From Ficedula albicollis (taxonomy: Eukaryota > Chordata > Aves > Passeriformes > Muscicapidae): 64,000 nt of DNA. A model generated the notes under the pieces. That model saw only the letters and a program-made list of their open reading frames with translations. It searched no databases and was not told the origin of the DNA. Positions 12,151-23,252 of this stretch are shown in pieces. Location: positions 4,831,851-4,895,850 of the forward strand of contig NC_021684.1 of NCBI RefSeq assembly GCF_000247815.1, in the 5' to 3' direction. Within the stretch, counting starts at the first letter, position 1; each line of letters starts with the position of its first letter. The translations under genes and the position numbers were made by a program.

Positions 12151-15100
12151 GGAAGGAGCCTTGCCTGCATGAGGGATGCCAGGTATTCTGACCAAGAATA
12201 CCTGTCCTCTACACCAAGTATATTCTGTTCTTTGACATTCTGGAGGGAAAGGTTTCAGAATAAGACAAGGTCATGGTCCTTCCTCATCTGCCTCTCTGTG
12301 CAGCTCACCCATCCCAGGGGGAGGTGCAATGACAAGGTCCATTGGAGCTGGAGCTGCTGGGCTGACAGGACTCCCAGTTTGCCTGAACCCATAGCTACAG
12401 AGGTGTGTGACTCTTGGCTTGCATTTGTCCCCTTGAACACAGAGTGCTCGGTGTAAGTGCTGGCTGGCAGCTTTCACACACGCCACGAGGCCGCCCTGGT
12501 TTGATGCCATGGAATAGACACGTTCATTCTCCCAGTGCTGAGACCTGCCCAAGGATGGCAGCAAACATTTACGAGCACAGGTGTTCCTGGCAGGTGTTTT
12601 GTTTCTGAGGAAACTGCCTTCTGGCTGAGCTGCTGCCAGCCCATCTATCCACCTCCCCCATTGCCACAACCTGCCTCCCCCAGGGAATTTCAGGCAGGCC
12701 TATTTCAAACAGCAGGCACAGGCTATGAACACATCAGGCAATTAAATGGCAGATCAATTCGACTTAGCTTCTCTTGGGAAAGCAGCCCTTGGGAGACAGA
12801 AGAATGAGACAGCAGGAGACAAAGACAAAGAGAAAAACTGAGAGGTGCAGGAGAGAAGGAGGGGAGCAGAAGAGCCAAGATGGAAACACAGCAGGCAGAA
12901 AGGGCCATGCAGTGTGAAACCACAGCTGCAGGGGAGGGGGCACTCAGGGAAAAAGGGACATAGCTGGTATAGGCAGCGTGAGAAAAACTGCATTTGGGAG
13001 AAGACATAGGAAAGAGAGAGTACATCTGAGGGAAGGTAAAAACAAGACAGAGAAAAATGAGACTGGAAGGGTTGATGATGAATATAGCAACAGCAGGGAA
13101 TGGCCTCAACTGCCTACCTGGATCTGCAAAAATGTAAGCTTTATGAATTTGGAACCATCAGCAAAAAATATATTTGTAATATCCTATTCACTTTATTTAA
13201 ACTGATGGAGAATCACTGGATATTGACAGAGGACTTTTCTCCCTGAAATATGCCATAAAGTCAGGAGTTTCCTGGTACCAATATGAAAAACAGACAGTGG
13301 CACTGAAGGAAAGGAAATTAAATGGGCTGGTATCACTCCAGCCAGCTGAGTGGAACACTAGAGGAAGAAACAACATGAACTCCTAATTAGTTTTCAGTTT
13401 CTATCTTTAATAATCTGAGATGCTGGTAGTACTAACCCACTTAGTAATGCTAGTCACAGGCCCTCATGAGTCAAGAGTAAAGTACCAAAAATCTGAGAGT
13501 CTTTTAATTTAAGAAGTCACATGGTTCTTGGTTTTCCTTTACTAAACAAAAAAAAAAACCAAAAAACACAAACCAAAACTCCCCAACCCAAATAAACAAA
13601 AAAACTACCTGTGATTTACATGTGCAAAGATGAAATTCTTGGGGAGAGGGAGAACAGTGTAAGTAGGTGACCCAGAGAAGGTTTGAGAGTCCTGCCACAC
13701 ACAAGGACTTTTTCACTCTATGACTGCCAGACTCCCCTTCAAGAGAGGTGTCTCTATTTGCTCTTTCTCCTCAGCTGGGAACAGTGCAAAACCCTCTCTC
13801 CCTGCTGCCAAACCTGGTGGTGCTGCTCTGAAGGACTCTGCCCCATCCTAGGGGTGCACTTCTCGCCCTCCATTTACAGCACGGCAGGAGCCAGCCACAG
13901 GAGGGGCACCTAAATGTCAGGCCTTGAAGCTGCTGTGCCAAAGGACAAATGAAAATATCCCACAGTGACTCCAGGGAACCCATGTCTTTCCAGTTTTTCT
14001 GCTAAGGCTCTGTAGTACTATTCTATGCTCTTATAAATTTTCTTCTTGCATGGCTTCTCTCCAAGCCCATCGAGGCTATTTACATACACCCATCATATTT
14101 ACAAGAGTGCTGTGAAGAAGCAAAAGACAAAACCAAACCAAACCGTGCAGTGAGTCAGTGCCAGAAGTGGTGATAAACCCAGACTCCTTGCTGTCTTTTT
14201 CTTCTTATTGGATAGACAAAGCTGCCTTTCTTCTGCCCCTTTCAGCTGTCCTGGGACAAATTTTGAAAAATAAATCTGGGAAGAGTTAACATTTTAGTTT
14301 CTGCTTAAACAGGGGAGCCAAGAACATTAAATCCAACATTAGGGATGACCAGACAAGAGGTAACCAGGTGGGAAATCCTAGCAGAAGTGCACTGCTTCAC
14401 ACCTCAAGGTCAGCACATTCGAAATGCCTTTTCCACCTTTGGCTTTTCTCTTTGCAGCAAAAGAATGAAGTTTCTGTGTCTGAGAATATCTGGCACCAGT
14501 TTGTCATACAAGGCAGAATGTGACATGGCAGGTGTTTGTTTAGTTTTCTTCTATTTTTCTTCATCTTTCTTCTATTTTTTAAGTCTTGTTTTCTCTCCCT
14601 CTTCCAGTCCAGCTCCACAACTGGCACTGTCCCTTCAGTGGTGACAAATTCTTTTAGTCCCATACAGTCCTGTCTGTTGTTGTTCCTCAGGCCATGAGGT
14701 CCACGAAGCAGAGCACAAATTCCTGCCTCTTTCAGGGACTGAGGATGAATTTACCAGCCAGCTTACACTTCACTCTCTCTAACCTGGAGCCAGTGATTGG
14801 CATTGCCAAAGCACTGAATGGAATTAGATTGCTTGCACTACAAGTAGAGGGGAGGTAATCACACAAATAGAAGGTGGAGAGGGAAGAAAGCCAAAAAATT
14901 CCAACTAAGTTAACAAAAACCAGGATGGTGGGAAATGATGGGACAACTGGTCTGCTGACTTGCTCTGTCCTGCAAGTATATACACACACAGAGATAAGAT
15001 ATGAACATGTACACACACTCCTGTCTGCTAGATCTGGGCATCTGGATGTCCATCAGCTCAGCTCTACAATCCCTCCTAAATGCAGCTTCTTTGGTTACCA

Positions 15101-15540
15101 GGTCCCAAAAACAAATTGAGCCTTTTTGTGTATCACACAGACCTGAGGAACTGCCTTAAATCTGCTTTTTCCCAAGGTCTGACTCTGTAAACAATTCTAC
15201 CTCTCAGCCTCTGCTTGCTCGTCCTTCTAAATTTTCCACAGTATTTAAGCTGTAAATGGAAGGGGCACATTGGCAGAAGCAGCTGCAGCCTCAGATCCCT
15301 GTTTCTCCACAAACAGAAGCCATGAGTGGTTAGGGGTTGGATGCTCCCTGGAGAGCAGGCTGTGCAGAGGTCTGTCACAGCCCTGTCCCCAGCACAGTCC
15401 TGGGGGAAGGGGCACCGTGGCTTTGGCAGCTGCAGCTGCCAAGGGAAGCTTCTCCTGGGGCTGGAGTGCAGAATCCACACAGGCACCTGGAGGAGCCTTA
15501 GCAAGGCAAATGCTCCCATCTCTCCTGCCCTGCTGCAGCA
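12151..15540. other. Non-coding; GC-richer block at 12.25-12.95 kb
   Basis: 12250-12950 is GC-richer, with overlapping open frames of up to 132 codons on both strands that I cannot assign. 13540-13605 is an A/C-rich low-complexity stretch. 15260-15540 is again GC-richer, with frames of similar length on both strands. The symmetry between strands argues for composition and against coding. Confidence 0.5.
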
Positions 15541-15598
15541 CTGGCATGATTTATATTCCTAGTGCACAGCTGGAGTGCACTAGGAATCACACAGCCAG
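15541..15598. other. Near-perfect inverted repeat (hairpin)
   Basis: Arms ATTCCTAGTGCAC (15555-15567) and GTGCACTAGGAAT (15575-15587) are exact reverse complements around a 7-base loop. A further outer stem, CTGGC (15541-15545) with GCCAG (15594-15598), is separated by an asymmetric internal loop of 9 and 6 bases. The RNA would fold into a hairpin of about 58 nt. This is shorter than a typical microRNA precursor, and no flanking basal stem was seen. Confidence 0.7.
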
Positions 15599-17540
15599 TT
15601 CCTGCAGCAAGGCAGAAATACAGGAGCTGGAGGAAACTAGAAAGGGGGGATGAAGTCCAAACTCTCAGTGAATCCTCACTTCCACTGTTCTTTGTCATGA
15701 GACAACAGGACTGCATTGCACCTGCTGAGAGGAGAGCTAGCAGAAATCCTGGCTATGCTGTAGTGGCCTGGCTTAAAGCAATCAGCTCTTCCTGACAGGA
15801 ATACACCTCTTTTTTCAAATTATCTATTTTGCTACATCTACACTGCCATCAAAGGTGGCTGCAGCACCTGGAAACAGACGGGAGAGGATTTTCAACTATC
15901 TTGCTACTCTCTTTCATGCAATGCATGAATGATCCAGCTGCCTGCATTCCCTCTTTCTCACTTACTGAATTGCTGCTCCTTCTCTCACATCATGAAATTA
16001 ATTTTTCAATGGCCCCCCAATATGGCTTTTCACTCCAGAATCCTCATGATTGTAATTCCAGCACCATGGAACTGTATCCAGTTTTGACAGAATTTAATGG
16101 ATGTTTGCTCCCAGATATCTGCAGTTAAATAAGAGGAGCAGGTAAATATCATAAATATTAAACATGAGGATTGTATATCCAGGTAATAAAAGCTGGCTAA
16201 GCTTTGTAGACATTAATTGTATTAACTCACTTCTATGAGGCACTTCTTTAAATTAAAGGTTGATCTCTATAGCTCACCTCAATACCTACAGATTTTTCAA
16301 AAGACAGCTCATGGAGATACCAGACCTCAAAACTGGAGGGATATGCTAAGAACTTCACATGTGCCTTGGTGCTGTGTGCAAGAAAGCCATAGTGCCCTTT
16401 GTGTGTACCCTGGAAGTTCAAAATTAAGTACCTAGCATCAAGACATTATTTTAAAAAAATCAGTAATTAGTTTACTTAGAGTCTGTGCATGTTTGTGCTT
16501 CCATGTCTTTCTTCACAGGTAGACAGGTTAGAAACTGACATTTTAAAAAATGAAAGGGGAGACTCACATAATTGCATGACCTGAGAGCTTAGACTTTAAC
16601 ATCAGATTTTACAAGGCTTACAATAAAAACAGGGTGACTGGTAGCATGGGGGATTCACATTCCTTTCTTTGTGCAACAAAAAGAGAGCAGAGCATGGACA
16701 CTCCAAATACCTCCTGTCACCTGTGTTCTTCCTGATCTTTTTGAATTTATTGAGCCTGTCAGCTGCAATGGAAGCCAGTTCCACATGTGGTCCCCCAGTG
16801 GTAACATTCACAAATAGGTTTGCAGTGACACCACCCCTATAATAAATGCTGTGGTTTATGAACTATTCCTAGGGCAGAGGAAAAGGAGCACTAAAAATTG
16901 ATATAAATTACACTAGCCATGCTGCCTGGCTTTATGTCCTGTCTTTTTATACACCCTCTCCTATTTTCTTCAATATTTGTTTCTTTCTAAAATCTTTACC
17001 TTCCGAAAGTTCTATATTTTAATTCTACCTTCAGTCTTTTTTCTCTGCGGTGATTCTGATTTATTTTTATTTCTCCATCCCCTCTTCTGACTCCTTCCCT
17101 TTAGCTGTCTTTTAGCATTTTGTAATGTATAATTTTTCTTCTATGTCAGGTTGGCACCAACAGAGTTGTGATCAAATCTTTTATCCCGAGGGATGCAATG
17201 TCACTGTAAAAAGACTTTGTGCCCTGCCAAAGCAGAAAGATTCTCTCTGCACCATCATTTCCAGATATGCCAGCTTCTTGAGCCCAATTTGCTTTCTGTG
17301 TGATCACCCTTCATCTGATTGCTGCTCTTGGTGACAATGCCTGCATGTCCCTGTCCTACTTACTGTGACTTGCTGATCTACGTGTGCTGGGGAGAAGCAC
17401 ATTGCTACCTAGTGCAGCGTGTTGCATGCATCATGCTGGACTGGGGCTCTTCTGTTCTGTCACCAAGCCCAGTTACAAGTCTGTCACTCTCTTATGGACA
17501 GAGCTGAGGAGTGTACAGTACCCAGGAACACGCCAAACTG
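15599..17540. other. Non-coding, no recognised feature
   Basis: Unique sequence with a pyrimidine-rich portion at about 16930-17110. No gene or family was recognised upstream of the A run at 17541, and no open frame supports a processed pseudogene there. Confidence 0.55.
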
Positions 17541-17546
17541 AAAAAG

Positions 17547-17606
<60 letters not shown>

Positions 17607-17617
17607 AAAAAAAAAAA
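17541..17617. repeat. Poly-A tract, 58 uninterrupted A
   Basis: AAAAAG is followed by 58 A (17547-17604), then GG and 11 A. It could be a retroposon tail or a mononucleotide microsatellite. No recognisable retroposon body or target duplication was found next to it. Confidence 0.95.
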
Positions 17618-17858
17618 TTACAATTCTTGCTGAAAAATTCCTAATTTCCCAGTGGTAATTTCCCTATGTTCTCTTCTGGCCAGTTCTGGAGCAGCAAGCC
17701 CTAGCACAAGTCTACTGGTGCCTGGTGTGTTGTGTTGCTGAGTTTTGGTCAGTGTGAGTTTGCAGATGAGGCCAGAAGAAACAAGCCCATGCTCTGAAAC
17801 AAGGCAAGCCCACAGAGTTTCAGCTTCTCAAGGGCTGGTGTGATGGGGCCTGGGGTAC
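17618..17858. other. Unique spacer between poly-A run and LTR
   Basis: No recognisable feature. It ends at the left target-site copy of the LTR that follows. Confidence 0.5.
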
Positions 17859-17863
17859 TGAAG
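17859..17863. repeat. Left target-site duplication TGAAG
   Basis: Identical to the pentamer at 18642-18646 immediately after the LTR. Confidence 0.85.
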
Positions 17864-18641
17864 TGTCTTGGTCTGAAGGACAGGTGTCTGCTAATAAAGG
17901 CAGAAGCTCTTCTTTGAAATGGACAATGTAAACTCTCTCTCTCTCTAAATTATTATAGTTTTGAAATTAAGGGGCTTTTAGGCAAAGATATGGGAATTAG
18001 GAATAACAGTTTTTTATTAGGAAAATTAAAATAGATATACAGTATTACAAAGAACAATTTCGAAAACACTGATCGAGTCAGAATACAACCTGACATCCTG
18101 TCAGTTAGAGTGTTGGTAGCAGTTTTATTAAATGGTGGTTACAGTCTTTTTGCAGTGGCAGATGTGGTTTAGTTGAAGCAGTGCTTTTGTAGAAGGGTGC
18201 AGTTTTCTTTTGAAGGTTTAGGGATGATGTGGAAAGGTTTGGCTTTTTTTTTTTTTTATTTTAGTGGAAATAAGGAATTTTTTGTTTGGCTTTTTTTTTT
18301 TTTTAATTTAGTGGAAATAAGGTATTTTTTTGTCTAAAATTTCAGCTTTTTATTTAGGTAGGAAAGGCTTGGCTTTTCTCTTTGACTGGAGTATTTCTCA
18401 ATGGGATGATGTAATTTTATTAGCCATACGGTGGGACTTAATGGCTTATTAGCAGATGATATGTTTTTGGGGGGAGGATGGGCTGTGGAAAAGATAAAGA
18501 TGATTGTTTTACTTCGTTTTAAAGCTGGCCCATTAGCAGATAATATGTGCCACGGAGATCAGGGTCACTGCCCCACCCGGCTTCAGCAGATGGTGACAGA
18601 ATACACATTTCTGGCCACATCCTGTACTGCAACCCAAGACT
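17864..18641 (-). mobile_element. Solo LTR of an ERVL-like endogenous retrovirus
   Basis: The 778-bp element begins TGTCTTGG (17864-17871) and ends CCAAGACT (18634-18641), so the termini are inverted repeats except for the last base. It is flanked by a perfect 5-bp direct repeat TGAAG (17859-17863 and 18642-18646). A 5-bp target duplication is characteristic of class III (ERVL) integration. From memory, the body resembles an abundant passerine ERVL-type LTR read in this direction. A minus-strand AATAAA at 18013-18018 suggests transcription toward lower coordinates. No gag, pol or env lies beside it, so it is a solo LTR left by LTR-LTR recombination. Inside it, 18238-18331 is a T-rich 47-bp duplication. 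Confidence 0.88.
18238..18331. repeat. 47-bp duplication inside the LTR
   Basis: TTTGGC, a T run, then TTTAGTGGAAATAAGG occurs twice with period 47. It probably arose by slippage between the T runs after or before insertion. Confidence 0.75.
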
Positions 18642-18646
18642 TGAAG
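18642..18646. repeat. Right target-site duplication TGAAG
   Basis: Identical to the pentamer at 17859-17863 immediately before the LTR. Confidence 0.85.
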
Positions 18647-18866
18647 GGACTCTGGAAAACAAGGCCTCGGTGGCTGGAGTGACAGATCCCAAACCAAACC
18701 CACCTTTGGCCTTTCTGAGCCTCCCTGATGTGTGGGTGGATCCAGCCTCTGTTCCCTGGCTGGGCACTCCCTGCCCTGTCGGTTTACCAAAACAAGAGTA
18801 TTGGTCTAATACCCACAAAAGACTCTCTAACAATTTAAAGTTAGAAAATGTGTGTTTGTTCAGCGT

Positions 18867-19376
18867 TGTGAGGTAATCCTCTAACAGGCACTGCAAAATC
18901 ACAGGTGATCACAGAGTCTATTTATTGGCAAAGGATTCAAACAAATACATATTCATAATAACAGCCCCTCCCGTCCCCCGCTTCCCATGGTAATTAGCTG
19001 GAACAGCTATTAACCATGCGTGATTGACTTCTTAAATTAAGTCTGGGGTCGTTTTCGTGGGGAGGGGTCTTAAAAGGAGGAAGTAAGGCGAGTCTTCCTA
19101 CCCTAAACTCTTGACTTTTCTATCAATGACAATACAAATGATTTCTGGGGATAGTCCACTTTTCCGAAGAATGGATTTCTGGTTGCATTGTCTGTGTTTC
19201 TTTGGGTCTGCTCACTAGTTTAATCTTTTCCCATTGTAAGCGAAGCTGAGCAAACATAAAATGACAGACAATCAATTATACATAAAATGACAGACAATCA
19301 CTAGTTTAATCTTTTCCCATTGTAAGCGAAGCTGAGCAAACATAAAATGACAGACAATCAATTATTTAAGTTTCAG
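18867..19376 (-). mobile_element. LTR-like element, boundaries uncertain
   Basis: Read on the minus strand, this block has the order expected of an avian retroviral LTR: a longer U3-like part, a TATTATGAATATG-type AT motif near 18945-18955, a GC-rich stretch upstream of it (about 18965-18990), AATAAA at 18921-18926 and a short U5-like tail. Termini are not certain. A hexamer AGCGTT occurs at 18862-18867 and again at 19451-19456 and could be a 6-bp target duplication (class II), but the ends it implies are not TG/CA. An 86-bp internal duplication at 19213-19365 lies in the U3 side. Confidence 0.5.
19213..19365. repeat. Tandem duplication, 86-bp unit
   Basis: 19213-19298 is repeated from 19299. 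The repeated part is identical over about 67 bases. A shorter motif, ACATAAAATGACAGACAATCA, also recurs inside the first copy. Confidence 0.9.
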
Positions 19377-19456
19377 ATAACTACTCCCTTCTAACTTCTA
19401 ACTTTAAATTATTTTCAGCAAGGTGACTAAAATCCTGATTTTCTAAGATTAGCGTT

Positions 19457-19762
19457 TCACTGTGGTGCTGCCCATGCTGAGGGACTCAGCCAAGGTGTGC
19501 AGCATCCTCCCCTCCAGCTGCAGCACCAGGGCTCTTCTGCCTCCTCCTGTGCTCCCAGCAGCTCTCCTCCAGCAGGGAGGCTGCTCTGGAGCGCCTTTCT
19601 GGCTGATGCTTTGTGTTTGCATAGGCCATTGTCATTCCCAGCGCGGCTCCTTGCAGCTGGCATCCTGACTGGAGAAATATCTTCTTTAAGGAGAAGCGTG
19701 AACGACGCAGCTAAAGATAAAAATAACAATAATTTTACTAGATGAAACTTCATGTTAAGCAC
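19457..19762 (-). other. GC-rich block with signal-peptide-like open frame
   Basis: A minus-strand open frame of 101 codons starts at 19762, with a second ATG at 19753 that has A at -3. The first 30 residues read as a short basic start (MKFHLVK), a strongly hydrophobic run (LLLFLSLAASFTLLL) and a charged segment, like a signal peptide or type II membrane anchor. The rest is Ala/Ser/Gly-rich, with Trp-Cys-Cys near the end. I recognise no family and see no clear splice donor. GC content is higher than in the surroundings. It may be a first coding exon or simply a chance frame beside the LTR cluster. Confidence 0.2.
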
Positions 19763-20674
19763 TTAAAAAGCCATTAAAAAAGTCGATTTTCTTGCTTTCA
19801 ATTATTTTGCTTATTCCATTTTTGAAATATAAAAAAAAAAAAGGAGGAAAAAATAGGAAAAAAGCAGAGAAGTTTCCTAGTTAGAAAGATGTCTGTTTTT
19901 CTCAGCACCCAATGTCTTCATGATTTCTCCTCATTGCCCCCCCAACCCTACTTAGGTCCTACTGCCTGTGAACATGAAAATAGCCATTGTCAGGCAGGGC
20001 TGGTGCTTCCTGGCATGAGGAATGCAAGAGAAAGGAGCACTGATAACTCCTGAGTGCTTGCTGCCTCTTTCAGCACACAAGCAGCTTTTCAGGGAAAGCG
20101 AAAAAGATAAAGCCAGAAATTACTGCTCTTGCACAATATATGCCAAGTCCGTAAGAGCAGCATTTAACACTTAATCAAAATGGTTTGACAATGTAAAAAT
20201 TAGGTTTTCAAATGTCATTAGTGCCTTATAATAGGTTCCATTTATATCACTCCCATCCCTGTTTTTTTCATCTCTGTTAATTGTTTTTATTAATTTCTTT
20301 CATTTTTTACACTGTTGTCTCATTGATTTTAATTTTTAATTATCATGAGACTTTTTCTTTTACCTTGTTAATTGGTTTATGTTTGAAAAGACTGGTTCTG
20401 TCATTCTTTTTCTTCAACAGCAGCTACAAGAGATTTTTTATGCAGGTCCTTTTCCATTGGTAGGCTCTCTTCTGGGCTAATTTGGGGAAAAAAACACTTG
20501 CTTTTAGGGCAGTCTAAGCACCTTTTTTGCGGTGTGATTCACAGAAATGTTCTCTTATATTGACCTGTAAATTTCCTTCTACACTGGCAAGCAGGATTCA
20601 TCTGATATTGGCATAGAAATTCTACCTCTGTTCTTCAGTTGATATGCAGACTCTTTTCTGTTTGGAAAAAGATG
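19763..20674. other. AT-rich non-coding
   Basis: A-rich at 19830-19865 and T-rich at 20260-20450. No recognised feature. Confidence 0.6.
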
Positions 20675-21018
20675 AAAGCTCTCTTCTGCTCTGGCTTATA
20701 AGGACTTTTATGTATGGGCTCTCCTTTCTGTCACCCACAGAACACAGGCACACACACCTAAAGCTCTCTTCTGCTCTGGCTTGTAAGGACTTTTATGCAT
20801 GGGCTCTCCTTTCTGTCACCCACAGAACACAGGCACACACACCATTTCTTTTCTCTTTCCATGTACAAGAATGTTCCAAGTCTTGGTTGAAAGCTCTCTT
20901 CTGCTCTGGCTTATAAGGACTTTTATGTATGGGCTCTCCTTTCTGTCACCCACAGAACACAGGCACACACACCATTTCTTTTCTCTTTCCATGTACAAGA
21001 ATGTTCCAAGTCTTGGTT
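20675..21018. repeat. Three-copy higher-order tandem repeat (85 + 130 + 129 bp)
   Basis: A core of about 83 bp starts at 20675, 20760 and 20890. The first copy lacks, and the last two carry, an extra 45-bp tail that includes TTTCTTTTCTCTTTCC. So an 85-bp unit is followed by two 130-bp units. Copies two and three are nearly identical, suggesting stepwise growth by unequal exchange. Confidence 0.92.
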
Positions 21019-23082
21019 ATCACAGGGCTGCAAGATGTCATTTGCATGGAGATGTATATTGGCATCCTGTTGGGGTTTTTTCTGCCAGTAGAAGTGGTTC
21101 AAATAATTCCACTGACATTTTAGGGTCAGAAAAACCATTTTGGGAATGGGCATTTTTTTAGGAAAATGCTGACACTTGCTTCGTTGCACTTAGCAAAGGA
21201 ATGTACTTTGGATCTTCAGGGGAAATCTTAAAAAGTGAAAACAAAAAATCTAGGCAAAAAATACAAGGGAAGATAATAATTCTCTAACTCCCTTTACGTG
21301 TAGACAGATGAAGAAACACTTGTGGGAGCTCAGCCTCTTGAAGGAAACAAAGCTGTTAAACATGGAAACTTTGGAATCTATCTCCAATTGCCAGTAAGAG
21401 TGGGCTGTGGCTTTGCACCAATAAAGCTGCATTACTTTGGCACTGCAGGGACACGTGGAAGTTTATTCTTACTCTCATTCCCATTCAGTTCAGTCCTACT
21501 GACTGGAAGATCCTACCTTCACCTCTCCTGCTCCCTGACAGCTCTGCAAGGCCTTTCAGTGGGCTAACAGGGCAGGAAACCCTTTCACTTAGAGAGAGAC
21601 CATCTTAATAGAGTCCTGGTTTTCTTCAAAGACACAACACTGGCAGAATTCCTCCTTGTTCCCTACGATTTGAGATGAGTTACAACTGCTGATGTCCAAA
21701 AGGATCTTTGCAGCAGCATCTCTTGTATGGTAGCCCAAGTCCTCACAGTCAAGCTGTGAGGCATAAGCTGTGTGATAGTTTTATTCACTTGGCCTTTAAT
21801 GGTGTTTTAAATTCTCCCTGTTGGGCAGGCTTGTACTCTCATGTGCTGCCTAGAGCTTTGCACTGTCTACTTCTTCTCCTCCACCCACTGCAGCTTGTGT
21901 GTTTTACCCCTCAGCTTGTGGATGCAAACACAAGTGCTTCTTCCTTCCTGCTTAGCCTGGAGATCCGTGTAAATGAGACAGAGCAGAAAAAAAAGATATT
22001 TTTTTCTGAAATTAAACCTTCAGTGGCAGTGCTCATGGGCAGAGTCCTACCTGACAAAATGCCAGTATGCTGCCTGGCCCTGGGAGACCTCAGCCTGTGT
22101 AATGTTCTGCTGGCCTCAGGCAGCTTTCTGCTCTGTGATGGACAGGCATGGCTTCATCAAAGGTTCTCCAGAGCCTTAAATCAGGAACAATACAGCCTGT
22201 ACCTGTGAGATGCCAAGAATCCACACAGATGCCTGATAAGAGAAAGGCCTTTTACTCGCCCCTCTCTATATTTAGCAGCATTCCCAGGCAGTGTTTCTAA
22301 AATTACCAGCTGCAGTAATGTGATTCATACCCCCATCACTGCCAGCAGTGGATAAGAAGAGTGTAAATGACATGCAGGAGAAAATCCTGAGCAGTACAGC
22401 CCAAATCGGGACTGTAATGGAATAGTCTTTGGTGCTTGTGTTGACATCCATGCCAGGCTTTCAGGGAGAAGCAGTTACCAATCTCAGAATCTCTTTTCTC
22501 TCACAGCAGTAGGTGGGAATGTCCCAGACTGCAAGAAAAAAGGCTTGAGATTGTTTTCAAACCGCTTTTGGGCAAATCTGGTAGAATGAATAAAGAGAAA
22601 AGATGTGCACAAATTGTTTTTGCAAGGACACTGTGCTGCTTGGGCTGTGAGTGCTGTCACTAGAGCAGAGCCTCTGCTACCTAAGAAGGGTCTCCATCTG
22701 TAGCAAATCAACAGCAGACAGATAAAGCATCTGTACCAGCTGTGGGGACCCATTGCTGAGATGGAAAGAGCCAATGTGGTGGTGAGTGTCATAGACTGCC
22801 CTGAACCAGTCTGGAAAGAGGAATTACTGTGGAATCAGTCCAAGAGCTGGAGCTGTTACGGTAAATACCATAAACATCTAAATCTTTTAGGAGGTTCAGT
22901 CTGCATATCTGAGCCATTATGGGATATTAACTAAAATGCTCATTTGAAAAATTACCCTGTGAGCCACTACAATGTAGCAGAGGAGCTGTTTTGCTCAGAT
23001 AAATACTAATTGAAAACTGAGGCAGAAACCTGCAGCCGTATCTGCCTGTGTTGTGATCTTGTCAAATCTCATCACCTAATTA
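21019..23082. other. Non-coding, no recognised feature
   Basis: An open frame of 166 codons on the plus strand (21708-22208) is the longest here. Its composition is unremarkable and I recognise no domain. Otherwise this is unique sequence. Confidence 0.5.
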
Positions 23083-23252
23083 CTAACAGGCCTTGCTGGG
23101 CCATGGAAGAGACCTGCAGGAGAGGCAGAGCCTGAGAAAACAATATTTATTATTCTGAGGGAAAGCTCTAACAGGTCTTGCTGGGCCATGGAAGAGACCT
23201 GCAGGAGAGGCAGAGCCTGAGAAAACAATATTTATTATTCTGAGGGAAAGCT
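23083..23252. repeat. Two-copy tandem duplication, 85-bp unit
   Basis: 23083-23167 is repeated at 23168-23252 with one visible substitution (GGCC versus GGTC near the start). Confidence 0.93.

Noticed and set aside
17125..17540. Processed pseudogene upstream of the poly-A tract
   Set aside because: No frame resembles a known protein, no polyA signal sits just before the tract, and no flanking direct repeats were found.
21708..22208. Plus-strand 166-codon open frame
   Set aside because: No recognised domain, no splice or polyA context, and a shifted overlapping frame is also open; chance is the simplest reading.
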